The position numbers and the translations under genes were made by a program. The notes under the pieces are model-generated. The model searched no databases. It worked only from the letters and a program-made list of their open reading frames with translations, and was not told where the DNA came from. This document shows, piece after piece, positions 1-10,549 of a stretch of DNA of 64,000 bases; within the stretch, counting starts at the first letter, position 1, and every line of letters begins with the position of its first letter. Source of the DNA: Flabesymbios commensalis (lineage: Eukaryota; Annelida; Polychaeta; Terebellida; Flabelligeridae); assembly GCA_964017125.1 (NCBI GenBank), contig OZ024903.1:80989916-81053915 (forward strand), read 5' to 3'.

Positions 1-573
1 CTCTATGGTACACACCGAAATTATGATTGTGCTTCTATTCTGTCAAAAATGATATCAATTCATTGTTTCACCTTGCACAAATGGCGGCCATCTTGGATTT
101 TATTCACAATGCAATGTCCAAAGTACTTTCTGACTACATCACTATGTCAGGCATAACTGAAGCCCGTATGCTAGACACCAAAATCAATAATCTGCATCTA
201 TCCTCTCGAAAATAATATTATTTTCTTGTACAAATGGCGGCCATTTTGGATTTTGTCAATTTTAGGTGTCATAAGTAGAATTTTTTGGGGGGCTCCTAAA
301 TGAAATGAAATGAAAAACTTCTAATTCGCCTAAATCATCGGTGTCCCGAGCTCAGAGGCGCTGCAAATCCGAATCAGGCTCGATTATCATTGTCCTTTTG
401 ACGTTCCAATTCGTAGATCCAGCATGCCGGTACACATATGATTTAGGTTGGAAAGGCTCCTAGGCTAACATTGATCAGGATAGGCTACTGAGCCCTCAAA
501 AAAAATTGGTGCTTTTATCCGCCCGATAACGCTTTTCCTAAAATTTGATGCTAATTTAAGCTACCTGGCTATA
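1..573 (+). repeat. Foldback left arm, inner part
   Basis: The inner part of the arm, beginning inside a sub-repeat because the window starts here. Two ggcggccat cores are seen near 84 and 237. Confidence 0.7.
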
Positions 574-672
574 AAAAAATCACGAGAGACAGGTTCTTGA
601 GATATCACGAGCAAGATTAGTTAGTGAATTGAGGCTGTTTTGAATAGAGATCTGTTTTCCCAACGACCACTG

Positions 673-1293
673 CAATGAGCGACCACCTGTACAACGCAAC
701 CACCGGACAGGATTTGTGTACAACAGGTCCAAATTGACCTGCCAATGAGCGACCACTAATATCAAAAACGTCGTTCCCACGTCTGAGATATGAGGCTGGT
801 GGCTCAGTGATCACATTCACTGTCATGCTTTTATGTCCTCACTGCTTATCGCGGACTGTCATAGCGACGGTCGCCAAAATAAGTTTGAGTTTCATTTGTT
901 CCAAAATTGATTTGCCAATGAGTGACCATTAAATAAATGGAACAAAAAGTCTTTCCCACGTCTGAGATACATTATGCCGTCGGTCGCTCAGTGATCAGAT
1001 TTACTGTTATGCTTTCATGCTGCACTGTTATCGCGGACCGTTATAACCACCAAACACAAGACATTCACCCAATGTTGGTTCAATTTTGGCCGACTTTTGG
1101 GTAAATGTTTCGTGTTTACTAGGTAGCGACGGTCGCAGTATTAAGTTTTCTTCATTTGCTCCATTTCTATTAATTCTTAAAATAAATTTGCAAAATATCT
1201 AAAGTTGCCCTGCCAATGAGCGACCAATAATGGGAAAATAATCGCTCCCACACATGAGATATGGGGTCGGTCAGTCGCTCAGTGATCAGATGC
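673..1293. repeat. Decayed ~170-bp tandem repeat inside foldback (copy 1)
   Basis: The phrases gccaatgagcgaccac, cccacgtctgagatatg and gctcagtgatcagat recur three times, from about 738, 911 and 1210, with a fainter fourth start near 673. The first period is about 173 bp. The second is about 298 bp because a small MITE (1049-1122) is inserted in it and extra AT-rich sequence follows. The repeats are clearly diverged, so this tandem repeat predates the macro-array. No open frame of note. Confidence 0.75.
1049..1122. mobile_element. 74-bp palindromic MITE (copy 1)
   Basis: The ends ccaaacacaagacattcac and, on the other strand, cctagtaaacacgaaacatt are inverted partners, and the middle is a loose palindrome. 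The neighbouring 170-bp repeat lacks this block between its tcata and gcgacggtcgcc parts, which shows it to be an insertion. The ends match those of the elements at 1537-1637 and 1884-1981, so all three belong to one end-sequence group (aaacac..aacatt). Superfamily unknown. Confidence 0.6.
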
Positions 1294-1536
1294 ACCTAGT
1301 CCAGGATCCATGCAGGGACTCAAAATTTTTAACGGGTGGACAGGTTTCCTGTACTTTTTAAATGTTATTTTTCTGTTAGCTTAGACACTTGGGAGATAAG
1401 TTTGACTTGTCTGCTCTGCAAAATTCCCCGCAAAAAAAATTATGGACGCTTTTGTACGCGAGACGCGAGACAAGTTGGTTTACCTTTGTCTGCTCGTCTG
1501 TCGATCTTAGTCTGTGCTGTGAGTCTTCTGTGTGGT

Positions 1537-1637
1537 CAAACACGAGACATTGACCCAATGCTGGACTAATGTTGGCCCACCGTATATGACGCTGAGCCAA
1601 CATTAGCCCAGTATATTGGGTTACCGTGTCGTGTTTG
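1537..1637. mobile_element. 101-bp palindromic MITE (copy 1)
   Basis: Nearly palindromic over its whole length. caaacacgagacattgaccc pairs with the complement of gggttaccgtgtcgtgtttg, and ggactaatgttggccca pairs with gagccaacattagccc. It would fold into one long hairpin. The same aaacac..aacatt end type is found at 1049-1122 and 1884-1981. No target duplication is evident. Confidence 0.65.
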
Positions 1638-1883
1638 GCGCCACGCTGAATGTGGGCCAGCATCACAAATGGCGGGCCAACATTAACCCAGCTTTGGTTC
1701 AAAGCATTGTGCCCGCCCGTACTATGCCACCAGCATGCAGGTACCAGCAGAATAAAGTACTGACTAGGACAGAATGGATATACTGGCCAGCACCTGCGAC
1801 GCTGACCCAACAAATAACAGACATAGGGTCGGCTTGGTCGCGGCCAGCAGTAAGCTGCAAGCAATACCAGACCAGCTGCTATT
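1638..1883. other. GC-richer stretch between two palindromic MITEs
   Basis: A 246-bp stretch, less AT-rich than its surroundings. It includes degenerate MITE-like phrases (gggccaacattaacccagc near 1671) that look like the remains of further palindromic insertions. The 184-codon minus-strand frame (1376-1930) and the 144-codon plus-strand frame (1616-2050) both run through this stretch and the flanking palindromes. They have no recognisable domain. Equivalents lie at 11515-11760 and 20861-21106. Confidence 0.4.
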
Positions 1884-1981
1884 CCCAGCAAACACAAAAC
1901 ATTTGTATAGCATTTGTACAACGTCGGCACAACGTCTTCGACGTTGGTCCAACATTGTACAAATGTTTTGTGTTTACTGGG
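1884..1981. mobile_element. 98-bp palindromic MITE (copy 1)
   Basis: The strongest palindrome of the group: cccagcaaacacaaaacatt at left pairs with the complement of aatgttttgtgtttactggg at right, and the centre acgtcttcgacgttgg is also self-complementary. The whole unit folds into a single hairpin. Its good preservation suggests it is younger than the MITE at 1049. Confidence 0.72.
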
Positions 1982-2263
1982 TTGAACGCAGCCAGTGCGT
2001 GGTTATGGTTAAGGGGGCACTACACACAGTCAATATGTGGTATGACCTGAAACTAGCCAGAAGATAGTTTTTCAATAATTATAACACTCGTGAACATGGC
2101 CGCCATCCATCTAATAAACATCTTTAAAATGGCATATCTCTCACAGAAATTTAATGAAGATATATGAATGAAGTAGAATTTTGGTCTACTCTTCCACTCT
2201 TACACTAAAATATGTGTTACAATAAAATTGTAAGATGGCCTCCATCCAATTTCGGATTATATA
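1982..2263. other. Left part of an older repeat disrupted by the pogo-like element
   Basis: Contains aacatggccgccatccatc near 2094 and aagatggcctccatcc near 2232, which are relatives of the foldback sub-repeat core. The stretch just after the pogo-like element (3526-3660) has the same flavour (caagatggccatcacc). The pogo-like element therefore seems to have landed in an older copy of this repeat. No gene. Equivalents: 11859-12140 and 21205-21486. Confidence 0.4.
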
Positions 2264-3525
2264 CAGTAAAGCCTGTCCATACCGGAATGCCTTGGGGACA
2301 AACTTTTATTCCGGTTTGGAAAGGTTCCTCTTTGGAGAGGGTTTTGCTTTCGGGAGGATCAAACAACGATAACTTGTACAATTTGCATGAGGGTTATAAT
2401 TCAGGATGTTTCGTCGGTAGGTCTACAAATGATAGGTGAATGTATGCAAATAAATTGATTAAATAAAAGACACAATTTTTTAGCTTTTTTATATTAAAAT
2501 TAATTGTGTCTCACATATTTCACACACGGAGCGCATTTGTCATGTTATACACGTTGATTTTTTAGCGCCTAATGTAAAATAACATTGCATTCTTGTAATC
2601 GTCCGACGGGTCACACATTTAACACGGAGCATATTTGTTAACAACAACACCAGCCTGTTTAAATATCAAAGCGGTAGTGGGAGAAATTGTATTTTCCCCA
2701 CGGAGTAAATCATATTGCAGCAGTTTTATTTTTTAAACTGTTTCATGACGACAACACTCGTTTGTTTGGTAACTTTTATATATTTTCTGGAATGTATGAC
2801 GTTGGACTAAATGCTCCGATACTGTATAATGATGTCATTAAATACAATTAATGCCTTGACTATGAGCACTGATGAGTAAAAAATAATATAGGAATAATCG
2901 AGCGATGAAAGAATAAATCAAATGTTTCTATATTTTACCTACCGTTAGCTATTTATTTATTGGGCCATTAAATATCACAAACAGAATAAATTTATCCCAA
3001 AACACAGTCTAATGTATGTGAGAATTATTGTTTAATGTACTGATATGTTTATGAATTGATATGACCTGTTAATATTTTATTAGTCAAAGATTTTGGTACA
3101 ATATTTTACTAACCAATTATGGTATTAATCTAACCGGTATGTTGTTAAAATACCTTGCCAATCTCAAAGTAAAGGCGCCATAATTGTTCCTCTAAAGGTG
3201 TTACAAACACTAACTTCGCACCTTCCTCACTGCATAACCAGATAGCGAGCAGGATGAACATTACGTCACCTTGTTTAACCCTTAGTGCACCGCATGCGAT
3301 TTATAAAAATTCTAAAAAAAATAATTCCGGTTTGGACAGGTGAAATACAATACAATTTATGCATTTTGGGGAAAATAATGAGTCCGGTATTCGGAGTAGA
3401 CAGGTTCCGGTTTGGAGAGAGTTAATTAGTATTGTCTTGAGTGTAATTAAATCGGGACCAAATAATTATTACGGCATAGACAGGATTCCGGTTTGTACAG
3501 GGTTCGGAATGTACAGGTTGCACTG
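2264..3525. mobile_element. 1.26-kb pogo/Tigger-like non-autonomous DNA transposon (copy 1)
   Basis: The left end cagtaaagcctgtccatacc and, read on the minus strand, the right end cagtgcaacctgtacattcc are inverted partners. Both sit in ta-rich sequence (ata at left, tat at right) consistent with a TA target duplication. Ends starting CAGT plus TA duplication are typical of the pogo/Tigger branch of Tc1/mariner elements. Near both ends the phrase ccggtttggaaagg or ccggtttggacagg recurs several times (near 2313, 3328, 3407, 3490). The interior is AT-rich with no transposase frame, so it depends on a relative for movement. Confidence 0.72.
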
Positions 3526-3943
3526 TATATAAAATGTCGTAGAAATATGAATATTGTGCTGTTTTCAATGGTTTCTCACTTTCTGATTTTAAATCTAACA
3601 TAGCTATGTCAACGGAAAATATAAGACAAACCAAGATGGCCATCACCACATTTTCGAATGTATCTATTTGAAATCAGCACACTGAAAGAATTAGTATTAA
3701 GAATACTTGTTATTCAGTGGGTGGATCGGATTGTTACGAAACTTTTAGAAATAAAACCCCAGGCGACCCTGCAGGTATACGCAAAGTAAGCAAGTGAGTA
3801 CCATACAATTTTTATGTTGAGTCAGCGATGTAGACCAACATTAAATCAATCGAAGAGTGGTTCAACTTCTCACATGACGAAATCGACCAATCATTGTCAT
3901 CATTCAGTTGTTATTATTAGACGACGTTGACACATCTTCCCAC
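3526..3943. other. Gene-free stretch right of the pogo-like element
   Basis: 418 bp with no convincing frame or RNA gene. It begins with the resumed older repeat (to about 3660), followed by unremarkable sequence. Equivalents: 13403-13820 and 22749-23166. Confidence 0.4.
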
Positions 3944-4319
3944 ACAAGGCTCGCTGCTCCCGAGTTCGTAGACCGAGGCCTTGCTGAATCAGTGTTAAAA
4001 CAATCTATTGGAGTGGGGACTTTCAAGAAAGATTTTTTCTGGCCCGACATTAAACTACACATGTCTGGTGGCCGAGAATTTTACAGGAAGTATCACAGAC
4101 AGCTCCCACCACATCTCACCAGACACAAGACGTTACATGCGTCAGGGTTGGATTAATGTTGAGCCAACGTCGCAGACAGTGTGCCAACATTAAGTTGGCA
4201 TTTTTTGGAAAATTAATGAATATTCAATATCTAAATCATCCTCCATACCCCAATAGGTGGATCATAACACTGATTCAGCAAGGTCTCGGTCTGCGACCTC
4301 GTAAGCAGCGAGCCTTGCA
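3944..4319. mobile_element. 376-bp inverted-repeat element (copy 1)
   Basis: The arm at 3944-3997 (acaaggctcgctgctcccga through ctgaatcagtgtta) and the arm at 4265-4319 are inverted copies of about 54 bp with a few mismatches. The centre contains a smaller palindrome-like stretch (gagccaacgtcgcagac and gtgccaacattaagttggc near 4161-4200) related to the aacatt MITEs. No transposase frame. No clear target duplication, so the true outer ends may lie a little further out. Most likely a MITE or a small foldback. Confidence 0.55.
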
Positions 4320-4630
4320 GTCAGGAAAATGCGTTGACAATGCTTATCACGGTTCTCCAGTATAAAACACATTTCAGTATATTTAATTTTTTGCTGACAC
4401 ACAAAAAAATTGCGAACATCAATATATGTCAAGAGGTTGTCTTAATAATTAATTTGAACTGTACAGTACAATTTATCAATTGAATTCATACCCGCCAAAT
4501 TTTGTATTATTATTATGATTAGCAACACTGAGCGATGTTTGTCTTACCAAGAAAGACAGGTAGGCCTAATTCTCATTGCAGAAGGAAAGACCCACTCCCT
4601 AGAAACATATGGCGGCATGCACACACACAC
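4320..4630. other. AT-rich gene-free stretch
   Basis: 311 bp, AT-rich, ending in a short (ac)n run. No frame, RNA or repeat recognised. Equivalents: 14197-14507 and 23543-23853. Confidence 0.4.
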
Positions 4631-4997
4631 TAAGGGATGTGGCAAAGTTTAAAAAAATCCAAACGTACAAAGAAAATTTGGGTGGGGTGGGTGGGTGTTT
4701 CCAGGGCTATTTTGGATAGAAAATTGGAAAAAACAACAACAAAATAAATTATAAGGGGCCTTGCAGAGTTAAAAAAAATTCCGGACATCCAAACAATATT
4801 TGGATAGAGCCCACCCCACCCACTCACCCTCTACTCGAATTTTTTTTTGAGGGGGGGGGGGAACCAATAGCATCAAAGATTATAATTTTTTTGGGGGGTT
4901 TCCAATTTTCTATCCAAAATGGCCTGGATACACCCACCCACCCACTTTAAAATTGTCTTTGAATGTTTGGATTTTTTTATCTTTGCAACATCCCTAA
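4631..4997. mobile_element. 367-bp MITE with ~110-bp inverted ends (copy 1)
   Basis: taagggatgtggcaaagttt at 4631 is the inverse partner of the right end ...ctttgcaacatccctaa at 4997. The similarity extends about 110 bp into each arm through aaaaaatccaaac, gggtgggtgggtgt and ttttggatagaaaattgga. The centre carries a G homopolymer (11 G here) that changes length between copies. No coding frame. The ends are compatible with a TA-type or AA-type duplication, so the superfamily is uncertain. Confidence 0.7.
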
Positions 4998-5048
4998 AGC
5001 AATACCAACACTATATTCAGATCAAGAAGAAACAGACTACTGGGTTGT

Positions 5049-5075
5049 ATTATTTATTTATTTATTTATTTATTC
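5049..5075. repeat. (ATTT)n microsatellite
   Basis: About six to seven uninterrupted tttatt units. Also present in copy 3 near 24270-24297, absent from copy 2. Confidence 0.9.
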
Positions 5076-5260
5076 AACCCTCATTACACGAGGAAGTACA
5101 TATAAAATTGAACATGTAAGAGCATTGAAAAGGCCATACTAGTATGAGCTTTTGTCAATAATTTTAATAATGTGTGGCTACTAGACCCTCTACTTAGTAA
5201 ATTCGGACTAAAAATTACACTTATAAGAGAGTTCACAATAAAAAAAAGTTTCGGGTGCAA

Positions 5261-5308
5261 TGTGGGCTTAGTGTAGAGCACTGGGCTCATGGACTATGGG
5301 TTGAAGCT
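5261..5308 (+). other. Possible tRNA-like (SINE head) fragment
   Basis: The run ggcttagtgtagagcactgg resembles the A-box half of a tRNA, and gggttgaagc 28 bp on resembles a weak B box. Such pairs mark the heads of tRNA-derived SINEs. No cloverleaf can be completed, the B box lacks the usual TTCGA core, and no SINE tail or target duplication is clear. Probably a degraded SINE or chance. Also at about 24483-24530, missing from copy 2. Confidence 0.3.
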
Positions 5309-5471
5309 ATATATATAGATCACTCTGTACCTTTTTGGTTTTCGTTGTGCCAAATGTATGTTATATAAAAAATAAATACGTAGGCCTACTACAGCTGACA
5401 TAATCACATAATAAAAAAACATTTTTATAAATAGAATATAGTATAGTCATTAAGTCAAATGCATAGGACTA

Positions 5472-5536
5472 CATATGCACATATATATACATAAATGCAT
5501 ATATACAGACACACACATACACACATGTATACACTT
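5472..5536. repeat. Mixed CA/TA simple repeat (copy 1)
   Basis: An alternating purine-pyrimidine run (catatgcacatatatatac and similar). In copy 2 it is fused directly to the MITE by the deletion (14817-14881). In copy 3 it lies at about 24694-24758. Confidence 0.85.
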
Positions 5537-7154
5537 CACTCGTTTAATAGACATGATAACTTAAAATAATAATAATAATCACATATGTGCTCGGTCAGGA
5601 GACTCACAATAAGCAACATTACGTCTTATGACAACGCTGTCTTATGAGCTACATTCAACATTTTGTGATGATTTATGTTTAATGAATATTCAGATGTATT
5701 CAAAATAACAGTCAATTTTAAATAACGTTTCCAAATATAAACAGTCATAGAAGCATATACGTGTGGCACAGTGACCAAACATTAGGGATAACATTTATTC
5801 AGCCCGTACACGGATCAACGATGATCACTATAGTCTTTATGTCATATATATTTCTGCATTGCATTTAATCTTGATCTATTGATAGTAAAAAAAGTTTGCG
5901 ACAATTTTGGGGATGAGATAATATAATATCCATAACAGATTCCTGAAGCAAAAAACTAACTAAAGAGGACATATTCAACTCAATAAGCTAATTTTATTTG
6001 TTGTGAATAAGATATAGCAATTATTTATTAATGTTATGTTGATAAAAACTTCTATCACACCAGATTACAATAAACAATTATAGCCAAAAAATATTTGAAA
6101 TGTTCGTGAATAATATAAATAAACAACTATTAACAGATTGAAAAACAATACAACACTGCAAGTGTATACGTGTATCACTCAAGCGTCACCTTGGTCACTT
6201 GTACAGTTAGCCGACTTGTGAGGTTTTCATCCCTAATTTCTATCTAGGTGTATATATCACAAACTTTATTGCTACATTTTCATTGTCGAATGGTTTAAAT
6301 TTAGCCTTTTATTTCTCTTCTGATAAAAATAATCACACTAAATAATTATCACTAATACAGTTAGCCTAAACCTAATTTAATTCGTTCGTGAGATATAGAT
6401 ATTGGATGCGACCACGGGACAGAAAGCGTCATTTTACACCATCAACACGATTTTCTTTAACATTACGACTAAGAGAATAAAGACGCTCCTTTGGGACAGC
6501 GTTGGCTCAATGTTGTGCCTTCTTGGCCACTTAGGTCAGCTGTGTTTGATAACGATTGAGGCGAAACGTAAGTCATAGCGTTAGCAATATCGACGAACGG
6601 AGCCAAATTCTATACACTCTAGCTGAATTTGTGGGCACGTGGAATGTTTTAAATAATCTTAATTCATTTTGAAAAAATACGCTGTGAGACAAAAACTAAT
6701 GCATATCCTCCTTCAGTCTGGCAATTAGATGAGTATACACGAAATCATAACAGGTTCGGACAGGTTCACAAAAATTTTAAAAATAAATGAAACGTGGCCA
6801 GAACATTTTTACTTTGCAGGCAAGAATTGGTATAAGTGCATATACCTACATAAAAAACTACATACATCTAACTGTACTCGAGAGAACACGTTTACAAGAA
6901 TTCAACCCCCCCCCCCCCCCAAGAAAAAATGCCACCATTTTATTTTGAAATTAAAGATCTGTGACGAAAAGTCATTTCATTTCTCCACCAGGCAGCTGCA
7001 CACATATAAAAATCACCCATACAGATAAATGCTATACATACGAAATCAAAAGTGACAAAGAGAAGCGGTTCTCGAGATAACACCTTCACAAGAACACAGC
7101 ATCACTGAGCTTTAAGCAGAGTCCTTATATTTCCCAGGCAGACAGTTGCTACAT
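5537..7154. other. AT-rich gene-free interior of the foldback element
   Basis: 1.6 kb of AT-rich sequence with scattered in-phase stops. No domain, RNA gene or inverted repeat recognised apart from the C homopolymer at 6906. A short phrase near 6495-6530 (gacagcgttggctcaatgtt) is a weak relative of the aacatt MITEs. Equivalents: 14882-16500 and 24759-26377. Confidence 0.45.
6906..6920. repeat. Poly-C tract (15 C)
   Basis: Homopolymer of 15 C here, 16 C at 16251-16266 and 16 C at 26128-26143. The difference could be slippage or a sequencing or consensus error. Confidence 0.9.
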
Positions 7155-7950
7155 ATAATAGTCAGGTAGCTTAGCAAAAAAAACGATATTTGGCGGGTAA
7201 AAGCACCAAATTTTGCATAAGACCCATTAATCAACATTAGCTTAGGAGCCCTCTTGAATTTTCATAAGTGTTCTCGTAAAACGTAAAAATCCAAAATGGC
7301 CGCCGTTTTGACCAAGGTCAAAGATTATATTGATATAATTTTCGATAGAATATAAGCAGATTCATGATTTTGATATCTACCATGGATTTTTCATATATTC
7401 CCGACATAATGGGGTTGCAAGAAACTATTTTAGACATTGTATTGTGGGTAAAATCCAAGATGGCCTCCATTTCTGCAAGGTTAAGCTATAAATTGACATC
7501 ATTTTCGACAGAATAAACGTAAAAGCATAAATTTGGTGTCTACCATAGGGTTTTCAGGTATGCACAACATAGTGGTGTGGTTGGAAAGTACTTTAGCTAT
7601 TGCATTATGGGTAAAGTCCAAGATGACCGCCATTTGTGACAAGTAACATTTTTGGTAACAACCATGTAGGATCTTCATATATACACCCCTGTGACTGGCA
7701 AACATAATTTTAGACATTCTATATACTAAGATTGTGGTCAATGAAAATGACCGTCAGAGGGCCATGACAGGGCACAAATAATGTGTCACTTTTCATTAGG
7801 ATTCAGAGCTACATACATGTACGGTAGCCCTCATTTGAGAGCCGTCATAGAGCCACGAACGAACACAAAATATGTATTACTTTAACAGGAATTGAGATGG
7901 ATCAATGAGTTTAGCGTTGATCATAGAGTTCTCAGGTATGGCTGATATTG
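7155..7950 (-). repeat. Foldback right arm with inverted sub-repeats
   Basis: On the minus strand this reads like the left arm. Complement cores occur near 7295 (aaaatggccgccgtttt), 7456 (aagatggcctccattt) and 7617 (aagatgaccgccattt). Module starts, read in reverse, lie near 7376, 7541, 7660 and 7918. The inner end ataatagtcaggtagctt is the inverse of the left-arm end aagctacctggctat. Confidence 0.72.
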
Positions 7951-9334
7951 GGGCATTATCGAAAATAGGCCACCAGAGATGGGAGTAGTTCATATTATAA
8001 TATGGTAACGTTAAATAGACAGACATGTTGAGGACTATTGGTCGTATTTGGCTCTAACGTTTAAGCCTATACACAGTAGCCGATGAACATGGATTAGACC
8101 CATTATTTTTATTTATTGTTAATGCATATAATAATAAAATGTCAGGTTTTGTGGTTATTCGAGGTCCTCTTTGTGGGAATTGAAGCCGGCTTTTTAGCGT
8201 CGGCTCGGAACTTCAATTATTATCACAAACACTATTTTGTTATATCTTTCAAGACATAAAGAGATAAATTTAATCACGTTTTCAATGAGAACGACTGCTG
8301 ATTACATTCACATGCACATTTTATTTTTAAACATGCAAGTTTTAGATATAGGGCTAAAATTAAATATTGCAGTGTTTTATAACGGGACAGCTCGTTGCTA
8401 TAGAGACCAAACTGGTGGTCATCATCAACAGACATGGGGGAATTGTGGCAGCACTGAAAATTTGGTCGTCACAGTCAAGTGGCAGCTTATCTGTCACGAA
8501 ACTCGTCAATTATCTAATAATTTCAGAGAGATTATGTTTGTTCAGTCAATGAATCATTGTGAATAATTAAGAGTTCACCACAGTTTGCAGGTCTTAAAGC
8601 TATATGTGGCTAAACTAGTGAACCAATCAAACAGGAGAGGTAATCCTTGTGCAACACTATATCACGTTCCACATTACTTCGTTACCAAACAGTTTGTAGA
8701 CAAAGCAATGACAACAATGCTTCTAAATGCATATTGAAATTAAGATTAAGCGTTTTCTAGGAATAGACAAAGAATTTTCTGGAACGAAACCGAAACTATG
8801 TCTAATAGTGGGTACCTTGCTGTATCGAAAAATGCACAGCATGACATTAATAGTCCTGAGGAAATGTTGTAATAATTGTTTTTGACTTCGTATAAAACGT
8901 CAGGTCATTTAATAACTTGATGGATTTTATACCTTCAAAAAGTAATTCAAAATGTCTTTTCTGTAGATTTAACAGTTTGTTCCAGGACCAGTCTGCATGC
9001 TGTATTCAATATCTACAACATGTGCAATGCGTTATCCAAACGAGGGAAGCGGTATACTTACCAAATATTCTCCTGTCACGGCCTCGTGGTACCCAATTCC
9101 TGATGGCCAATATATTTACCCCCTCACCATGTATTGCGTTCTTAATGATCACGCTACAATGTCGCAGCATATCTAAAAAACATATTAAGCCACCTAAACA
9201 ATCTATCTATATCCATTTCAGCAAAATCTATATAGGCCTACATTTCATTCAAGTCATGACACAGAAGTGGCCATTATGGTTTTAAACATATTGATCATCT
9301 CTAAAAAAATATCTGATCTTGTCAGGAGGTGTAC
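7951..9334. other. Spacer between successive foldback elements (copy 1)
   Basis: 1.38 kb that belongs to neither arm. No recognised gene. It includes an interrupted hairpin at 8178-8218, overlapping open frames of 109 and 61 codons at 8237-8566 with no recognisable domain, a 122-codon frame at 8917-9285 and a 49-codon ATG-started frame at 9027-9176. None has homology I can recognise. Equivalents: 17297-18680 and 27174-28557. Confidence 0.5.
8178..8218. other. Interrupted hairpin
   Basis: aattgaag at 8178-8185 pairs with cttcaatt at 8211-8218, and agcc pairs with ggct inside, around a t-rich loop. It could be a cruciform or an old MITE core. Equivalents: 17524-17564 and 27401-27441. Confidence 0.4.
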
Positions 9335-10450
9335 CTGAAAACCCTGTGATAGACTTCAAAATCATAGATTTATCCTAATTCCGGCAAATTTCTTGCACGG
9401 CCATGTGATAGTTATCCTGCTTGTCTTATGGCCACCATCTCTAAGATTGTTTTAAATGCCACCAAAATGGTCACATGTCGGGCTACCTATCTGAAACCCA
9501 TATGGTTGACACTAATATATGTTACTTCCAATTATAGATATTTTCTACACTGTCATGAATCTCCTTATATTTTGTCTAAAATTATTTAAAAAAATGTTTG
9601 ACACGAATTTTGTTTGACCGTCACCTTGTCAATTGGCGGCCATCTTGAATTTCACCCACAATAAAATGTAAAACTACTCTCTGGCCACACAACTAAATTG
9701 GCAATATCTGAAAACCAACGGTATACATCTAAATCGTGACGCCCCTTCTATTTTGTTTAAAATTATATGAATTTATTGTTTTGACCTTGCACAAATGGCT
9801 GCCATCTTGGATTTTACTCACAATGCAATGACTAATATACGCTCTGACCACACCCCTATGTCAGATGTGCTTAAAAACTCTATGGTACACACCGAAATTA
9901 TGATTGTGCTTCTATTCTGTCAAAAATGATATCAATTCATTGTTTCACCTTGCACAAATGGCGGCCATCTTGGATTTTATTCACAATGCAATGTCCAAAG
10001 TACTTTCTGACTACATCACTATGTCAGGCATAACTGAAGCCCGTATGCTAGACACCAAAATCAATAATCTGCATCTATCCTCTCGAAAATAATATTATTT
10101 TCTTGTACAAATGGCGGCCATTTTGGATTTTGTCAATTTTAGGTGTCATAAGTAGAATTTTTTGGGGGGCTCCTAAATGAAATGAAATGAAAAACTTCTA
10201 ATTCGCCTAAATCATCGGTGTCCCGAGCTCAGAGGCGCTGCAAATCCGAATCAGGCTCGATTATCATTGTCCTTTTGACGTTCCAATTCGTAGATCCAGC
10301 ATGCCGGTACACATATGATTTAGGTTGGAAAGGCTCCTAGGCTAACATTGATCAGGATAGGCTACTGAGCCCTCAAAAAAAATTGGTGCTTTTATCCGCC
10401 CGATAACGCTTTTCCTAAAATTTGATGCTAATTTAAGCTACCTGGCTATA
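9335..10450 (+). repeat. Foldback left arm with ~165-bp sub-repeats
   Basis: Five module starts (ctgaaaaccc-like, usually followed by a tgg.acac motif) are visible near 9335, 9491, 9708, 9870 and 10034, giving spacings of 156, 217, 162 and 164 bp. Within most modules cacaaatggcggccatcttg is followed by a ttcacaatgcaatg motif. The sub-repeat part ends near 10140 and a non-repeated inner arm continues to gctacctggctata near 10450. Confidence 0.75.
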
Positions 10451-10549
10451 AAAAAATCACGAGAGACAGGTTCTTGAGATATCACGAGCAAGATTAGTTA
10501 GTGAATTGAGGCTGTTTTGAATAGAGATCTGTTTTCCCAACGACCACTG

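Larger units (their letters stand above)
4998..5471. other. AT-rich stretch absent from copy 2
   Basis: Contains an ATTT microsatellite (5049-5075) and a tRNA-like segment (5261-5308), otherwise plain AT-rich DNA. In copy 2 it is lost with the end of the MITE. In copy 3 it is present at 24220-24693. Confidence 0.6.
1..7950. mobile_element. Foldback-like element, left end cut by window start
   Basis: This holds the last part of the left arm (1-573), the whole interior (574-7154) and the right arm (7155-7950). The outer part of the left arm would lie before the window, as shown by the equivalent stretch 9335-9877 ahead of copy 2. Confidence 0.55.
1..9877. repeat. 9.88-kb macro-tandem unit, copy 1
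   Basis: The sequence at 1 recurs at 9878, 19224 and 29101, giving a 9,877-bp head-to-tail unit. The window opens inside the array, so position 1 is an arbitrary phase. Copy 1 and copy 3 have the same net length. Differences seen by eye are single bases (for example cacaaatgg here against cacagatgg in copies 2 and 3 near unit position 1668) and homopolymer lengths: 11 G after unit position 4850 here against 9 in the others, and 15 C at 6906 against 16. No intact gene lies in the unit. Its content is a foldback-like element with nested MITEs, plus a spacer at 7951-9334. Confidence 0.97.

Noticed and set aside
1376-1930. 184-codon minus-strand frame, repeated at 11253 and 20599
   Set aside because: It runs through two palindromic MITEs and degenerate MITE fragments, overlaps equally long frames on the other strand and has no recognisable domain.
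1616-2050. 144-codon plus-strand frame
   Set aside because: Same MITE-rich stretch. The frame is a by-product of GC-rich palindromes with few stops.
2864-2905. ctgatgag followed by gatgaaag, like parts of a hammerhead ribozyme core
   Set aside because: No stem II between the two motifs and no pairing for stems I and III.
5261-5308. Functional tRNA gene
   Set aside because: No complete cloverleaf and a weak B box. At best a SINE-head relic.
9041-9060. atacttacc near 9055, resembling the 5' end of U1 snRNA
   Set aside because: Similarity stops after nine bases, and no U1 stem-loops or Sm site follow.
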